Notes under the pieces: generated by a model
Databases searched by the model: none
What the model was told of the DNA's origin: nothing
The model's input: the letters and a program-made list of their open reading frames with translations, nothing else
In this document: positions 1-10,398 of the stretch, piece after piece
Layout: every line of letters begins with the position of its first letter
How positions within the stretch are numbered: position 1 is the stretch's first letter
NCBI GenBank assembly: GCA_965153355.1
Contig: OZ231128.1
Coordinates: 19,964,001-20,028,000, forward strand
Direction of reading: 5' to 3'
DNA length: 64,000 bases
Origin: Flaccisagitta enflata
Lineage: Eukaryota; Chaetognatha; Sagittoidea; Aphragmophora
Made by a program: the position numbers and the translations under genes

Positions 1-62
1 AACCCTAACCCTAAAACTACCCCCAACTCCAACCTTAACCCTAACCCTACCCCTAACCCTAA
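1..62. repeat. Degenerate telomeric CCCTAA repeats
   Basis: The first 60 bases are variants of CCCTAA (aaccctaaccctaaa, cccctaaccctaaa), read in the orientation expected for a left chromosome end. The repeat is imperfect, as in subtelomeric or degenerate telomere DNA, and stops at an A-rich junction. It could also be a short interstitial telomeric tract, but its place at base 1 favours an end. Confidence 0.75.
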
Positions 63-1370
63 ATAAAAAAAAAACGCTTAGAAAGTCAGTAAAACAAAAG
101 ACATCACCGAATTCGAAAACGGTATTGTAAAATAAAAAAAACACTCATTAGAATTGAAAATGAGGGATGTCTAGTTTCTTTCCACTCAAGTTCGAATCTG
201 ACTATAGTGGTTTCAGCTCTAACTCTAGTCCCGAATTTGGACTAAAATGGTTCCCTACTAAGATTTGGGTCAAAAGGCTGGGATTTAGGCTTCTTGGCTG
301 GGGTTTGGGCCTTGATGGGGCGAGGGGAAATATAGCAGGGGTGTATATAATTGAGTGGCTTTTGATTTTATTCTCCCCCCCCTTCCATTGATTTTCTTCA
401 CCGCAAAGCGTCGCATCGCGATATAAAATCTTATGATTTTCTTCCCCACAAAGCAATACACTTTTTTTTTTATAAGAACGTCTTTTTTTGAGCAAGCCTT
501 CAATGTTCTTAAATTTTGAGCAGTTTTAAGGCTTGAATGTTCTTAAATTGTTTTTAATTTAGATATACTTTTTAACCTTCAATTAACAACGTTCTTAATT
601 AGTTTTCAGTTTCTCATTAAGGAGAAAATGATGGAAAATGTCAATGAAACAATAAAAGAGCAGATTTTAACGTTTTAAATGAATTAAGATAAATGAAAGT
701 AGAAAAATATTCTAAATAAAGAGAGACATGATTTGCTGAACAGAAGAGATACAGAGTCCGTTCAGTTACAAAGAACAATTGATTAAAAAAAGCCCAGGAA
801 AAAAAATGTTCTTAAATTTTTAGGATTTTAAGCCTAATGTTCTTAAATCTTTGAAAAAATGAAGCCTACCAATGTTCTTAGCATGTTCTTAAATTTTTAA
901 CGATTTGAAGCCTAATGTTCTTATAAACTTGGTTCTTATAAAAAAAAATAAGTGTAGGTTCTCCAAACCCTTTGATTTCCCCCCTCCCCACGGGGGGAGG
1001 GAATACTCAACTATTTTTATCATAGACAGTAAAAGAACACAGCTCAAAATCACACTAAACGGTAAGAAGGGGTACCAGTTAGAGTTTGGAGTTTCAAACA
1101 AAATCATCTAGTGGCATATAACGGAAGTATAATTGAGATTATATGCAAAGTAGGTTGCGTATAAGTGGAGTTTTTAGCCCAAAAAACGCTTTTTTACGTT
1201 TTTTTTTAGTAGTATTACAACTACTACTATTTTCTAAGATGAAATGAGTTTTCCAGTGCCTGTGATGCATCGTTGACTCTTTAAGAAAATACTTGAGCAA
1301 AGCATGGTTATGGATGGTTAAGCTATGGATTAAGATTGGCATGGCCATCGACGAGCTATCTCCGTTTTGT
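63..1370. other. Subtelomeric AT-rich DNA, no gene seen
   Basis: No convincing ORF. Between about 500 and 930 the phrase aatgttcttaaatttt...aagcct recurs at least five times in diverged form, and a related piece reappears near 32160-32215. This suggests an old dispersed repeat. A short C-rich/G-rich inverted stretch lies at 977-1002. Confidence 0.5.
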
Positions 1371-1373
1371 CAC

Positions 1374-1799
<426 letters not shown>

Positions 1800-2149
1800 C
1801 ACAAACAGACATAGACAAGAAGAACTTGATTCTGGACTCATTTCAGCATTTCTTTTGGGATGATAATACAAACTTGATAGAAGCATGAGGGAGAATCATT
1901 GATCATTTTTTTTTCTTTATTTTCTGTTTTAACAAAACAAATCAACTAGTGAAATATATAACAATAAAATATAGTAAATGAGATAATTACAAAGAATTTG
2001 ATTAACAAAATATGAGTAAAAAACATTGAATATAAATGAAAAAGATGAAAAAAGTGACAACAGAATTATCAAAAGTATAGTACTTTAAAAAGAAAAACAA
2101 ATTTGTGAAAAATATTGAATCAAATATTAAAGTGAAAAATAAAAAACAA

Positions 2150-2345
2150 AAAACAAATGGAAAATGAAACATCAAAAATGAAAAGTGAAAATAAAAAAAG
2201 TGAAAAGTGTGAAGTGAAAAGTGAAAAGTGTAGTGTAAACTGAAAAATGAAAAATGAAAAATGAAAAATGAAAAATGAAAAATGAAAAATGAAAAATGAA
2301 AAATGAAAAATGAAAAATGAAAAATGAAAAATAGAAAGTGAAAAG
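2150..2345. repeat. (TGAAAAA)n 7-bp tandem repeat
   Basis: About a dozen perfect 7-bp units (TGAAAAA) lie between roughly 2243 and 2332. They are bordered by diverged versions (gtgaaaagtgaaaagtg) from about 2150. Confidence 0.9.
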
Positions 2346-2616
2346 CAAGTCATGAAATATGAAAACTAATGAAAATAACAAAAATAAATAGAAAAAAGGA
2401 ATAAAAATAATCTTTTGATGCTAGTAAAAGGATTTTAAAATTTTTTATTAAATTATCAAAATGATCACCGAAAACCCAATATGAATTCCCTAAATCTTAC
2501 TACTTCCTCAATGCCAAGTGGAAAACCTGAAAAACGCCAATGGGAAACTCATTTTAGCGCCAAATACGTTTTTGCGTCTCATCTGCCACTTCCGGTAGAG
2601 GTGGCGTATAAAAAAG

Positions 2617-2658
2617 AGTATAGGTAAACTCTAGTACCAGTTGACGTGTTCAAATGAC
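2617..2658 (-). repeat. 42-bp direct repeat, 3' copy of retroelement
   Basis: Identical over 42 bp to 8582-8623 and in the same orientation; the flanking bases differ at once on both sides. The pol stop codon (reverse complement of tca at 2650-2652) falls inside this repeat, so the repeat is part of the element and not just a target-site duplication. Confidence 0.85.
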
Positions 2659-4583
2659 GTGCGCAAAGACATTCACTCCCGCAGCGTTAGGAGCAGGTGC
2701 GCGAGAGAAAAACTTGAGAGGCTTCCCTGCGGGCGTTTTAAAGACATTCGAGGGCTGAGCCATGAGATCGAAGGAGAAAGGGCCGTAACAATCCCATATT
2801 TGTCTGCGCAGCGAAGCAGAGAGCATGGAGTCAGCCTGTGCTAGAGAGCGAGATGGAGCGTCCGCTGGATTGACGTGAGTAGAAATCCAGGTCATCTTCA
2901 TAGAGATTCGCAAGTCAATTGTCAGGAGGAAGAGAGCTCGAAGAACCCCAACCAGCTCAGGAGACTTTGACTTGAGTCCGGACCAGGCATGAACCAGGCC
3001 CTCGTTGTCCACGTGTACATCAACCCTCCTTCTATGAATTGACTTCTCCAGAGACTGAAGAGCAAAGAGGACAGCCAATGCCTCCTTACAACAGATGTCA
3101 TGATGGAAGAGGTCAGAAGCCCAATAGCCCTGCAAAATGACAGGGCCGTCAGGGAGAGAGACGGTTGCACCCCAGCCATAGCCAGAAGCGTCAGTGCAAA
3201 GCTTGAGGGAGACGTGTTGTTGTAGCAGCCAAGGTACAGGCTCCGTAACAGAGTCCACAAAGCTCCAAAACTCGATCTCGTCAAGAGCAGCTTGAGGAAG
3301 AGGGCGACGATCCTCTCCAAGCCCAGGCATGAGGCGACGGACCTCCATAGTGAACAAGGAGTTCCCAGGGAACACCAGGCGCAAGTGGTTGCATTTGCCA
3401 ACCCAGCTCTGGAGGTCGTTCAGATTGGCCGTCTTGCGTTCCAGAAGCTCGTTCCGTGCCTTACGGAATTTGGCGCGATACTTCTCCGTGATAGAGAACG
3501 AGCATGATACGGAGTCGATTCCAAAGTCGAGATGCACCATGGCTTGAGTTGGGAAGAGGGTGCTCTTGGTAGGGGAGATGTAATACCCCAGCAACATAGC
3601 CACGAACAGAGCCACGTACATAGCCCGAGAAGCACGGGCGCGAGAGGAGTCCTGAAAAAATTTTACCTAAGCTGTGGAGCGGTGCCGAGGAACCGATCAT
3701 CGATCCACAACTCGCTATAAATACCACGCGATCTTAACCATTCGGAGAATACCTCCCCAGTAGTATAATACACATATGCGGACAACTTCCAGCCAAAAGG
3801 CAGAGTAGTATCACAAAACCAATGACCGCTCCATTCAAAACCGCAATATTGATAAGACTCAGGGGTCAAAGCAAGATGCTTGTAACCCTGAGTGTCGTCC
3901 ATGCCAGTAAAAAATGAATTTCTCGGGATGTGCTGCACAATCTCGGACAAGGGAGTAAGCGTGAAGGGGTGATCCTTGCAGAATAAGTTCACAGCGCGCA
4001 TGGAGTTGATCAGGCGCGGCTTCGTGGGCTCCACAGAGAGGGCATTGACCACCTTAGGAGGAGGGTCCACACCCACACGACCTTACCACTTGATGCTGCC
4101 CTCGCGCAAGCGTTGCAAAATTGTTTTGCTGACAAAGTCCTTGAATTCGAGGCACCTGATGTTGTCATTCTGGAAATACATGCAGGGCGGCTCAACTGAG
4201 TCAAAGTGCCGACCGTTAAACTCGCCCGTGTAGTGCTGAAAAAAGGACGGGATGTGGACTCCATTATGAATCCATGGCTTCACCACATCATATCCCTTTA
4301 CGCCACTCATCAGGTTGTCCCAATCCCGAGCGTGATGATGCAGATTTCCATTGCGGAAGTTGTCAGGGTCCCGCAACCTCAAGCCACCAAAATCCGGCTT
4401 TGATGCCCCGGAGAGGACGTCCATGGGAGAAGGTAGGTCTTCCATTGACGGCGGGCCTGCCTTTCCTCCAAATATGTCAACCCATGAGGGGGTGACTTCA
4501 GCAGGAGGGATGACAGATGGGTCAAAGTCCTCCACAACAATGCGCGGGCGACTGTTACGTAGCTTCATGTATTTTGCGAAGGC
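2650..4583 (-). pseudogene. Reverse transcriptase-RNase H (pol) of DIRS-like element, disrupted
   Basis: This would copy the element RNA into DNA. The exon appears to start after a good acceptor (TTCTTACAG, cut at 4583/4584). The first open part (4583-4086) carries the region before the RT core. The RT core (4082-3663) shows motif A (F-T-G-M-D-D), motif B (LPFGW) and the catalytic L-W-I-D-D. The last part (about 3654-2650) carries RNase H with D in TDASG, E in KEAL, D in HVDNE and the terminal NPADAPSR, all intact. Two breaks are seen. One is an in-frame TAA at 4083-4085, exactly between conserved W and G residues. The other is a frameshift with a stop at about 3660-3665, next to a T6 run. 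It ends in TGA inside the 42-bp repeat. No recombinase domain follows. Possible readthrough or cryptic splicing cannot be excluded. Confidence 0.8.
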
Positions 4584-4689
4584 CTGTAAGAAGACATACA
4601 CAACCAACAAATACATGAAGGGGCGACAAGCTTACAAATTACCCCCAAACCTCAGCCCTAGGCCACAGCTAGGACTTAGCAATACTAGA

Positions 4690-5640
4690 CAGGCTTCTAC
4701 TGGGACTCACCCCCAGCAATTTCAGACGGGCTTCGACTGGGACCCAACCCCGGCAATTACAGACAGGCTTCGACTGGGACCCAACCCCAGCATTCCAGAC
4801 AGGCTTCGACTGGGACTCAACCCCAGCAACTGCAGACAAGCTTTGACTGGGACACAACCCCAGCAATCCAGACAAGCTTCGACTGGGACCCAACCCCAGC
4901 AATCACAGACAGGCTTCGACTGGGACACAACCCCAGTAATTCCAGACACGCTTCGACTGGGACTCAACCCCAGCAGTTCCAGACAAGCTTCGACTGGGAC
5001 ACAACCCCAGCAATTCCAGACATGCTTCGACTGGGACACAACCCCAGCAATTTCAGACAGGCTTCGACTGGGACACAACCCCAGCAATTCCAGACAGGCT
5101 TCGACTGGGACACAACCCCAGCAATTCCAGACAGGCTTCGACTGGGACACAACCCCAGCAATTCCAGACAGGCTTTGACTGGGACACAACCCCAGCAATT
5201 CCAGACAGGCTTCGACTGGGACACAACCCCAGTAATTCCAGACACGCTTCGACTGGGACTCAACCCCAGCAATTCCAGACAAGCTTTGACTGGGACTCAA
5301 CCCCAGCAATTCCGGACAGGCTTCAACTGGGACACAACCCCAGCAATTCCAGACAGGCTTTGACTGGGACACAACCCCAGCAATATTGGACAAGCTTTGA
5401 CTGGGCTACAACCCAGCAATTCCAGACAGGCTTCGACTGGGCCACAACCCAGCAATTCCAGACAGTTTTCGACTGGGCCACAACCCAGCAATTCCAGACA
5501 GGCTTTGACTGGGACACAACCCAGCAATTCCATACAGGCTTCAACTGGGACACAACCCAGCAATTTCGTACAGGCTTCGACTGGGACACAACCCAGCAAT
5601 TTCGTACAGGCTTCGACTGGGACACGACCCCAGCAACACC
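4690..5640. repeat. 37-bp minisatellite (about 25 units) inside the retroelement
   Basis: Units of the form CTTCGACTGGGACACAACCC plus CAGCAATTCCAGACAGG (37 bp) run for about 950 bp. In the stretch about 5400-5600 the unit has lost one C and is 36 bp, which makes a 12-residue periodic frame on either strand. It lies between the pol acceptor (4583) and the end of gag (6395), so it would be spliced out of a pol transcript. The long open frames here are a by-product of the repeat. Confidence 0.92.
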
Positions 5641-6394
5641 GTTGGATCCACAATTAACCCAACACAGCTTCCCAACTTTCATCAAGACCCGTCAACTCCA
5701 GGTCTCCATCCAGTCTTGATCGTGGCCAACGCCACGGTCACTCCATTACTCTTTCATCACAATCACCACTGCAGTCCTCGTCGTGGTTTCCATTGCTGTA
5801 TCCAAGAAACTTCCACAGCGGCAACCTCTGCTCTTTCCACCGCTATTCCCAATGTCACATCCATTGCTACTCATCTACGGTGCTGAGACAAAAATGCTCG
5901 ATGCCTTACATCTGATGTTGACCAATAAGTCAAGAAAAGAATGCATCAAACGAATCTGTCGCGACAAATTCAAGTTCAAATACAATTCCCAGCAAATGCC
6001 AAGCCAAACGCCATGCCACTTGAACCCATAATATACCCGCCTATGTATATCCTGTATAAATACCCCATATAGGCGGCCTGACAAGGGACTTGGGGTTCGA
6101 ACATACCACGGACCTAAATGAACAAATAACTAAAACAAAGCAAAACTATGCCCATCTAAGCTTGTAGAAAGAACAGGACAGAGAAGAGAGAAGGAAAGAA
6201 ACTAAGAAAGGCAGAAGGAAAGGAAACCACTTACCTAGACCTACAAAGAGACAGACGAATGTAGCCACCTGCTGGACCGTAAAAGAAAACCAAACGCTCA
6301 TAAGTTTGACAGACAAGTCTGGGGCTTAAAAACTGAGGGATAAAATCATGAAGACAAAAGGTCATTCGAGTTATAAAAGAAAACTCACGTAAAT
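5641..6394 (-). other. Retroelement non-coding spacer with donor-like sites
   Basis: No persuasive ORF on either strand. On the element strand a donor-like AC/GTGAGT lies just after the gag stop (near 6387), and a TAG/GTAAGT lies near 6234. The segment may be a 3' untranslated exon plus intron upstream of pol. This is inference from splice-site consensus only. Confidence 0.35.
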
Positions 6395-8049
6395 TCAAGC
6401 GTCGGCATCGGCATTTGCATTGCGCTCCGGGCACTGACTCCTAATGTGCCCAACCTCGTTGCAACCATAACATATAATATTTCCAGCCGCATCTCGGCCG
6501 CGATTGGCGCCACGACGGGGGCCAGGGGGACCCCTAGGACCGGGGGGACCCCTCGGACGACCACCCTGCAACCCAGCTTGACCCGCACGAGGGGCTATGC
6601 TCTGAAAATCGTTCCTGTACGTTACATTCCGGAATTCGCGTTCTCGTTTATCTAGAGCTGCCAACTGAGCATCAAGACGCTTATACAACTGACATCCACC
6701 CTGACCCGACAGTTCAGTGTCTACGACTTGCGCCAAACCCAACAGTCTCTTGGCGGCGCCACGTTCGATGCGCTTTAACAATCCTTCGAGTAATCTCTTG
6801 AGCGAAGGAGCATGGCTGCGAGCTCGGCTGGTAGTGAGCAGTTTCGGCTTCAGGCAGCCGATAAGATCACGAAGCTCCTCAATCAGGCCCGCATAAGGAC
6901 CCTCGTCGTTCAACTTTATCAACGTTTCGCAAACAGACAGGACCTTCTTTAGCTGCTTCTTTACAGCCTGCGCAAGATAAGAAAAAAGCATCAAAAACGC
7001 ACATGCGCATGAATTACCTTCCTAGAACCACATATGCTTCACATACATCAGCTGCACTTAATAACTTCAACACAAGCGGTCCATTCAATGTGATAAAACC
7101 GTAACACAGCCAGCACAATGCCAGACAAACAGACTAAACAGCACAATACCTCGTCGTCGACGATATTGAAAAGCGTCTTAAGGTTACGGGAAGTATTCAG
7201 CTTTTCCTTTTTAGACTTTTTCTTCTTCTTTCCCGCGTCGTCGTCGTCATCGTCGGATGATGAAACGCCGACGCTGTCGTCGCTGCTATCGTCGCCGGAA
7301 ACGTCGGAATCCGAGGAGATTTCATGAACTTTTCTTTTCTTCGACTTTGGTTGCTTAGCATTGTCCTTCGACTTAGAGGTCGTCTTGGCGGCGGCAGCTG
7401 CAGCCGCATCGGACGAAGAAGAACCACTATCGGGAGTCGCCGACGAAGACTCGACACCACCCGTCGAAGAAGAACCACCAGCGGGAGGCGTTGACGAAAG
7501 GCGACCACCAGCGGAAGCAGAAGAACCACCCTCGGGAGGCGCCGACGAGCGAGGGGCTCTAATGCCAACAAAAGCCAGATCCTGCGGTCCGACCGCCGCC
7601 ATCGGGTCGGCCAAAAGTGCGCGACGGAACGCCGTTCTAATTATTTCCCGCCGAATCGGTCGTGGGACCTTCTTGACCACGGCGTCTAACAAGGAAGAGT
7701 AACGCCGCATCGAGTGAAACCAAAAGGCAGACAAACCCCCACAAAAGCAAACAAACAAACGGACAGATCACGGCCCAACGGCCCGACCAACAACTCCATG
7801 TGACGAGACTCCACCTTCAAAGCAATCCCGTTGAGATTCATCGCCGTCGGGATCCGCATAGCGCGCGTCGGAGATCGAAAAGATTTCTTCCTCTTCCAAG
7901 ATGTCGACCTCGTTTTGACGGAGACCATAATGAAACAGGATCGATTGAAACTGCCTCGTAAGACAGCAGGCTTCACCATACTCCTTCTGATGCGGAGGAA
8001 GCGGCATGACAGCCGCGTTCACATTTTCCGGCTTGATAATGTCTGACAT
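6395..8049 (-). CDS. Gag-like protein of DIRS-like element, three exons, CCHC zinc knuckle
   Basis: Predicted nucleic-acid-binding structural protein of the retroelement, 447 residues. Exons: 8049-7815 (from ATG), 7685-7150 and 6967-6395 (TGA). Introns of 129 and 182 bp have GT-AG ends (GAAG/GTGGAG...TTGTTAG/AC and GACGAG/GTATTG...TTGCGCAG/GC). Phases match (phase 1, then phase 0), and each unspliced reading hits stops or loses similarity to coding sequence. Residues 1-78 are acidic near the end (LEEEEIF). The second exon is Ala/Ser-rich and then strongly charged, with a basic KSKKRKV patch resembling a nuclear localisation signal and a run of Asp. The third exon has Arg/Gly/Pro repeats and one CYGCNEVGHIRSQC knuckle (C-x2-C-x4-H-x4-C, residues 423-436). 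All three exons are intact. The exon-2 donor is phase-compatible with both the gag acceptor and the pol acceptor at 4583. Confidence 0.72.
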
Positions 8050-8581
8050 TGCGTGATTAAAATATCTACAAAACTGGCAAGAATCATATTTATAAGAATG
8101 AAAACCAGAGACGACACAGAAAAACCTCTTTGAGTCACACCAAAATGAAGTGAACAACCAGAATGAGATGAATGATGACAGAATGAACGGACCCAAAGGA
8201 ATGAAAACCAAAACGGACAAACCATCCAACCAAACAAACAAAACAAAACAAAAAACATCAAAACAGAGCTAAGATAAAGTCCGCAACAACAACAAATAGT
8301 AAGAAAGTCGCGTCAATTATCCTAATGACAAAGAGTTATACATCACCAAAGGAGATCCATTCAACGCAGAATGCCTCAGAATACATAAGATTCGAAAGTC
8401 AACACAAAAAATTTGTTCGAGAAGCGAGTTCGAAGAGTCGAGAAAGGAAGCGACGATCCCATGATCCATTGATGACGAAAACACATAAGATGCATAACAG
8501 CGACCTGGATAACGGCGAGACAACGCATGAGCCTCCATTTCATTTCCCACAAACCTGGGGGATCTGAAGAGCAAGGGGAAT

Positions 8582-8623
8582 AGTATAGGTAAACTCTAGT
8601 ACCAGTTGACGTGTTCAAATGAC
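8582..8623 (-). repeat. 42-bp direct repeat, 5' copy of retroelement
   Basis: Identical to 2617-2658. Between it and the gag start (8049) are about 530 bp of presumed 5' leader with no convincing ORF. A TATAAATA-like string occurs at about 8088-8096 on the element strand, too close to the ATG to be a clear promoter. Confidence 0.85.
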
Positions 8624-9090
8624 CAAGAAAATAACCTTTCATTCATTCGTTCCTTCACTTTTAGGGATACAGGTAAATGTGTGTTGGCTTTTGTTTTCTG
8701 TTGAAAGCAACAAGATTGAAAGAGGAAACTCTCTCAGTTTTTCGGATCCGCGGATGATCTGCATTTAACGGAAAGACGAAAAAAAGAACAAACCAGAAAC
8801 ATAGGCAAAGAAGACATCGCGTTCACCATTACCTAGACATGACACACAGTGGTTTTGCTTTAAGTCGTGGTGCAGAACAGCGCCAAATTTGAAAAATTGT
8901 TCTGTACTGTGATAGAATACGCTGCTATGCAGCGGAAATGTGGCAAAAACTAAAGTGTTATGCATGCTTTATACTCCCTAAATTAATTAAAAACCGGTTA
9001 ACTGACCAATGGTATTGATCTCGCATCGGTAAAGTCGCAGCATACTCAGTGAAACAACAGAATTCTTGGAAAAAAATTGCACGGAAAACT
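8624..9090. other. No gene seen
   Basis: AT-rich DNA with short chance ORFs only. No repeats of note. Confidence 0.5.
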
Positions 9091-9092
9091 AA

Positions 9093-9243
9093 AGATGTTG
9101 CCACGTAAAAAAACGAATCTGTCTCTGAATGCAAAATTTTGCATTTCTAAACACATGGCCTGTTTCTTAAAAGTGTTTAGACTGATGCCATGTTTTTCAA
9201 AATGCAAAATTTTGAATTCAGAGACAGATTCGGTTTTTTACGC
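9093..9243. repeat. About 150-bp inverted repeat (hairpin)
   Basis: GTAAAAAAACGAATCTGTCT at the left end and its near-complement (AGACAGATTCGGTTTTTTAC) at the right end are about 100 bp apart. The arms extend inward through GAATGCAAAATTTTGCATTT. It looks like a small MITE-type hairpin; no clear target duplication was found. Confidence 0.75.
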
Positions 9244-9454
9244 GGGACATGTCAATGCACAAGAATCAATTTTTGTTAAAAATCCATCAATTTCGCATGC
9301 TTTTTTCTCACATTTCCTAAGCATATGGTACAGCAAAACGTTTTTCTATGCAAAAAATTGATGATTACCAACCACAAATCCTTTATCTACATAAAAATTC
9401 TTTGTATAGATAAGATAAAAAATATCATATAAATCGTTTTGACTTGTCAAATTG

Positions 9455-10398
9455 CGTACTCGTCCCTATGTCCTTGAGGACGGGTGGACAGGGGCGTCCA
9501 ACCTCCATCCACACCCCATGCTCTACCCCTTACACCCCACAAACAAAAAGCATCTAAAACACTGGTCTTTCCACTTTTCGACAAGTGCTGACAAACCAAC
9601 GGACGGAGCAAGCCCTATAATAGGTATAAGGTTTAATTTTTTCAAATGTATGTCAGTTACCATTTATAGACCTTATTCACTCGAAAGTGTCTCTGGGGTG
9701 TGGTTTTGGGAGGTTTCAGACATTTTTGGCAAAAAAAAAATGGAATTGACCCAGTTAATTTTATGAACTTTTTGATGGGAAAATTAGCGAGATTTTTGGC
9801 AGCTGAATTTTGCGTAGTTAGTCCCTTGTAATATGGATTAAAATGGTCAAAAATGCTTGAAAATTGTCAGGAACCTATTGCATGCATTGTATAAACTCAT
9901 GAAAAAAACAAAAAGCCGATTATATCAACTTTGCATGAGAGGACACGCGCTGGAAAGAATCACTTGAAAATGAAAATTAGGAGCAAATCCCAAACAAATG
10001 GTTCCCACCTGTTTGAAGCTGTTTACTATCAATAGAATCTCTATCTCTGAGCTCCAGCAACCTCAATCTATAACAAAGCTAGGTTGAAATCTCAATTGTG
10101 GACTTCAGGTATGCTGCAGCAGGTCGTCAAGTGCATCCTCTAAGCCCTAATCACAAATCCACCATTGGAGTTGTTTTGTCCAATAGATTATCCCAATATG
10201 TACTCCAATAGCTTCAATTTATAGCATAAATAGGTAAAGTTCTTACACGTTGACATCATGTGTGCTGCAACAGGTCGTCAAGTGAATCATTGAAGGGCCT
10301 ATCCAGCAATCCATCATTGAAGAGCTAAGCTCTGCATAAATCAATGAAATCCTTAATCATCTACTCGGCCAGAAGTCTCACTTGCAAAATTCTTTTAA
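9455..10398. other. Fragments of a dispersed repeat, no gene
   Basis: Holds the phrase GAGGACGGGTGGACAGGGGC followed by ACCAACGGACGGAGCAAGCC and TATAATAGG. This also occurs, diverged, at 11455-11660, 22815-22890 and (reverse) 55185-55265. At 10110-10160 and 10265-10320 a further phrase (AGGTCGTCAAGTG...CAATCCA) is repeated and recurs near 11710-11770. No coding potential. Confidence 0.5.

Larger units (their letters stand above)
2617..8623 (-). mobile_element. DIRS/Ngaro-like retroelement with intron-split gag and 42-bp terminal direct repeats
   Basis: A 6007-bp unit on the minus strand is bounded by identical 42-bp direct repeats (2617-2658 and 8582-8623). In transcriptional order it holds a Gag-like gene (three exons, CCHC knuckle), a non-coding stretch with a 37-bp minisatellite, and a reverse transcriptase-RNase H region. 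The RT has the DIRS-group look: a motif with VEPTKPRL, a G-M-D-D motif A, LPFGW motif B and W-I-D-D in place of Y-x-D-D. The RNase H domain follows directly. There is no LTR of usual size, no rve integrase and no tyrosine recombinase in the interval. It is therefore either an incomplete copy or a family with another integration route. The pol part is broken and the gag part is open. Confidence 0.75.

Noticed and set aside
3647-3661. A 15-nt GT...AG intron between RT and RNase H
   Set aside because: Too short for spliceosomal removal, and cutting exactly 15 nt does not restore the RNase H frame.
4351-5719. Frames encoding TGFDWDTTPAIPDR / CWGCVPVEACLELLG repeats
   Set aside because: These follow the 37/36-bp minisatellite in both strands and shift frame with it, so they are not a repeat protein.
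7361-7702. Plus-strand frame over gag exon 2 (SSFDLEVVLAAAAAAASDEEEP type)
   Set aside because: It is the antisense shadow of the Ala/Ser-rich minus-strand exon, which is the one with matching splice phases.
2617-8623. LTR retrotransposon or retrovirus-like element
   Set aside because: There is no LTR, protease or rve integrase; the RT motif set (LPFGW, WIDD) and the direct RNase H junction fit the DIRS group better.
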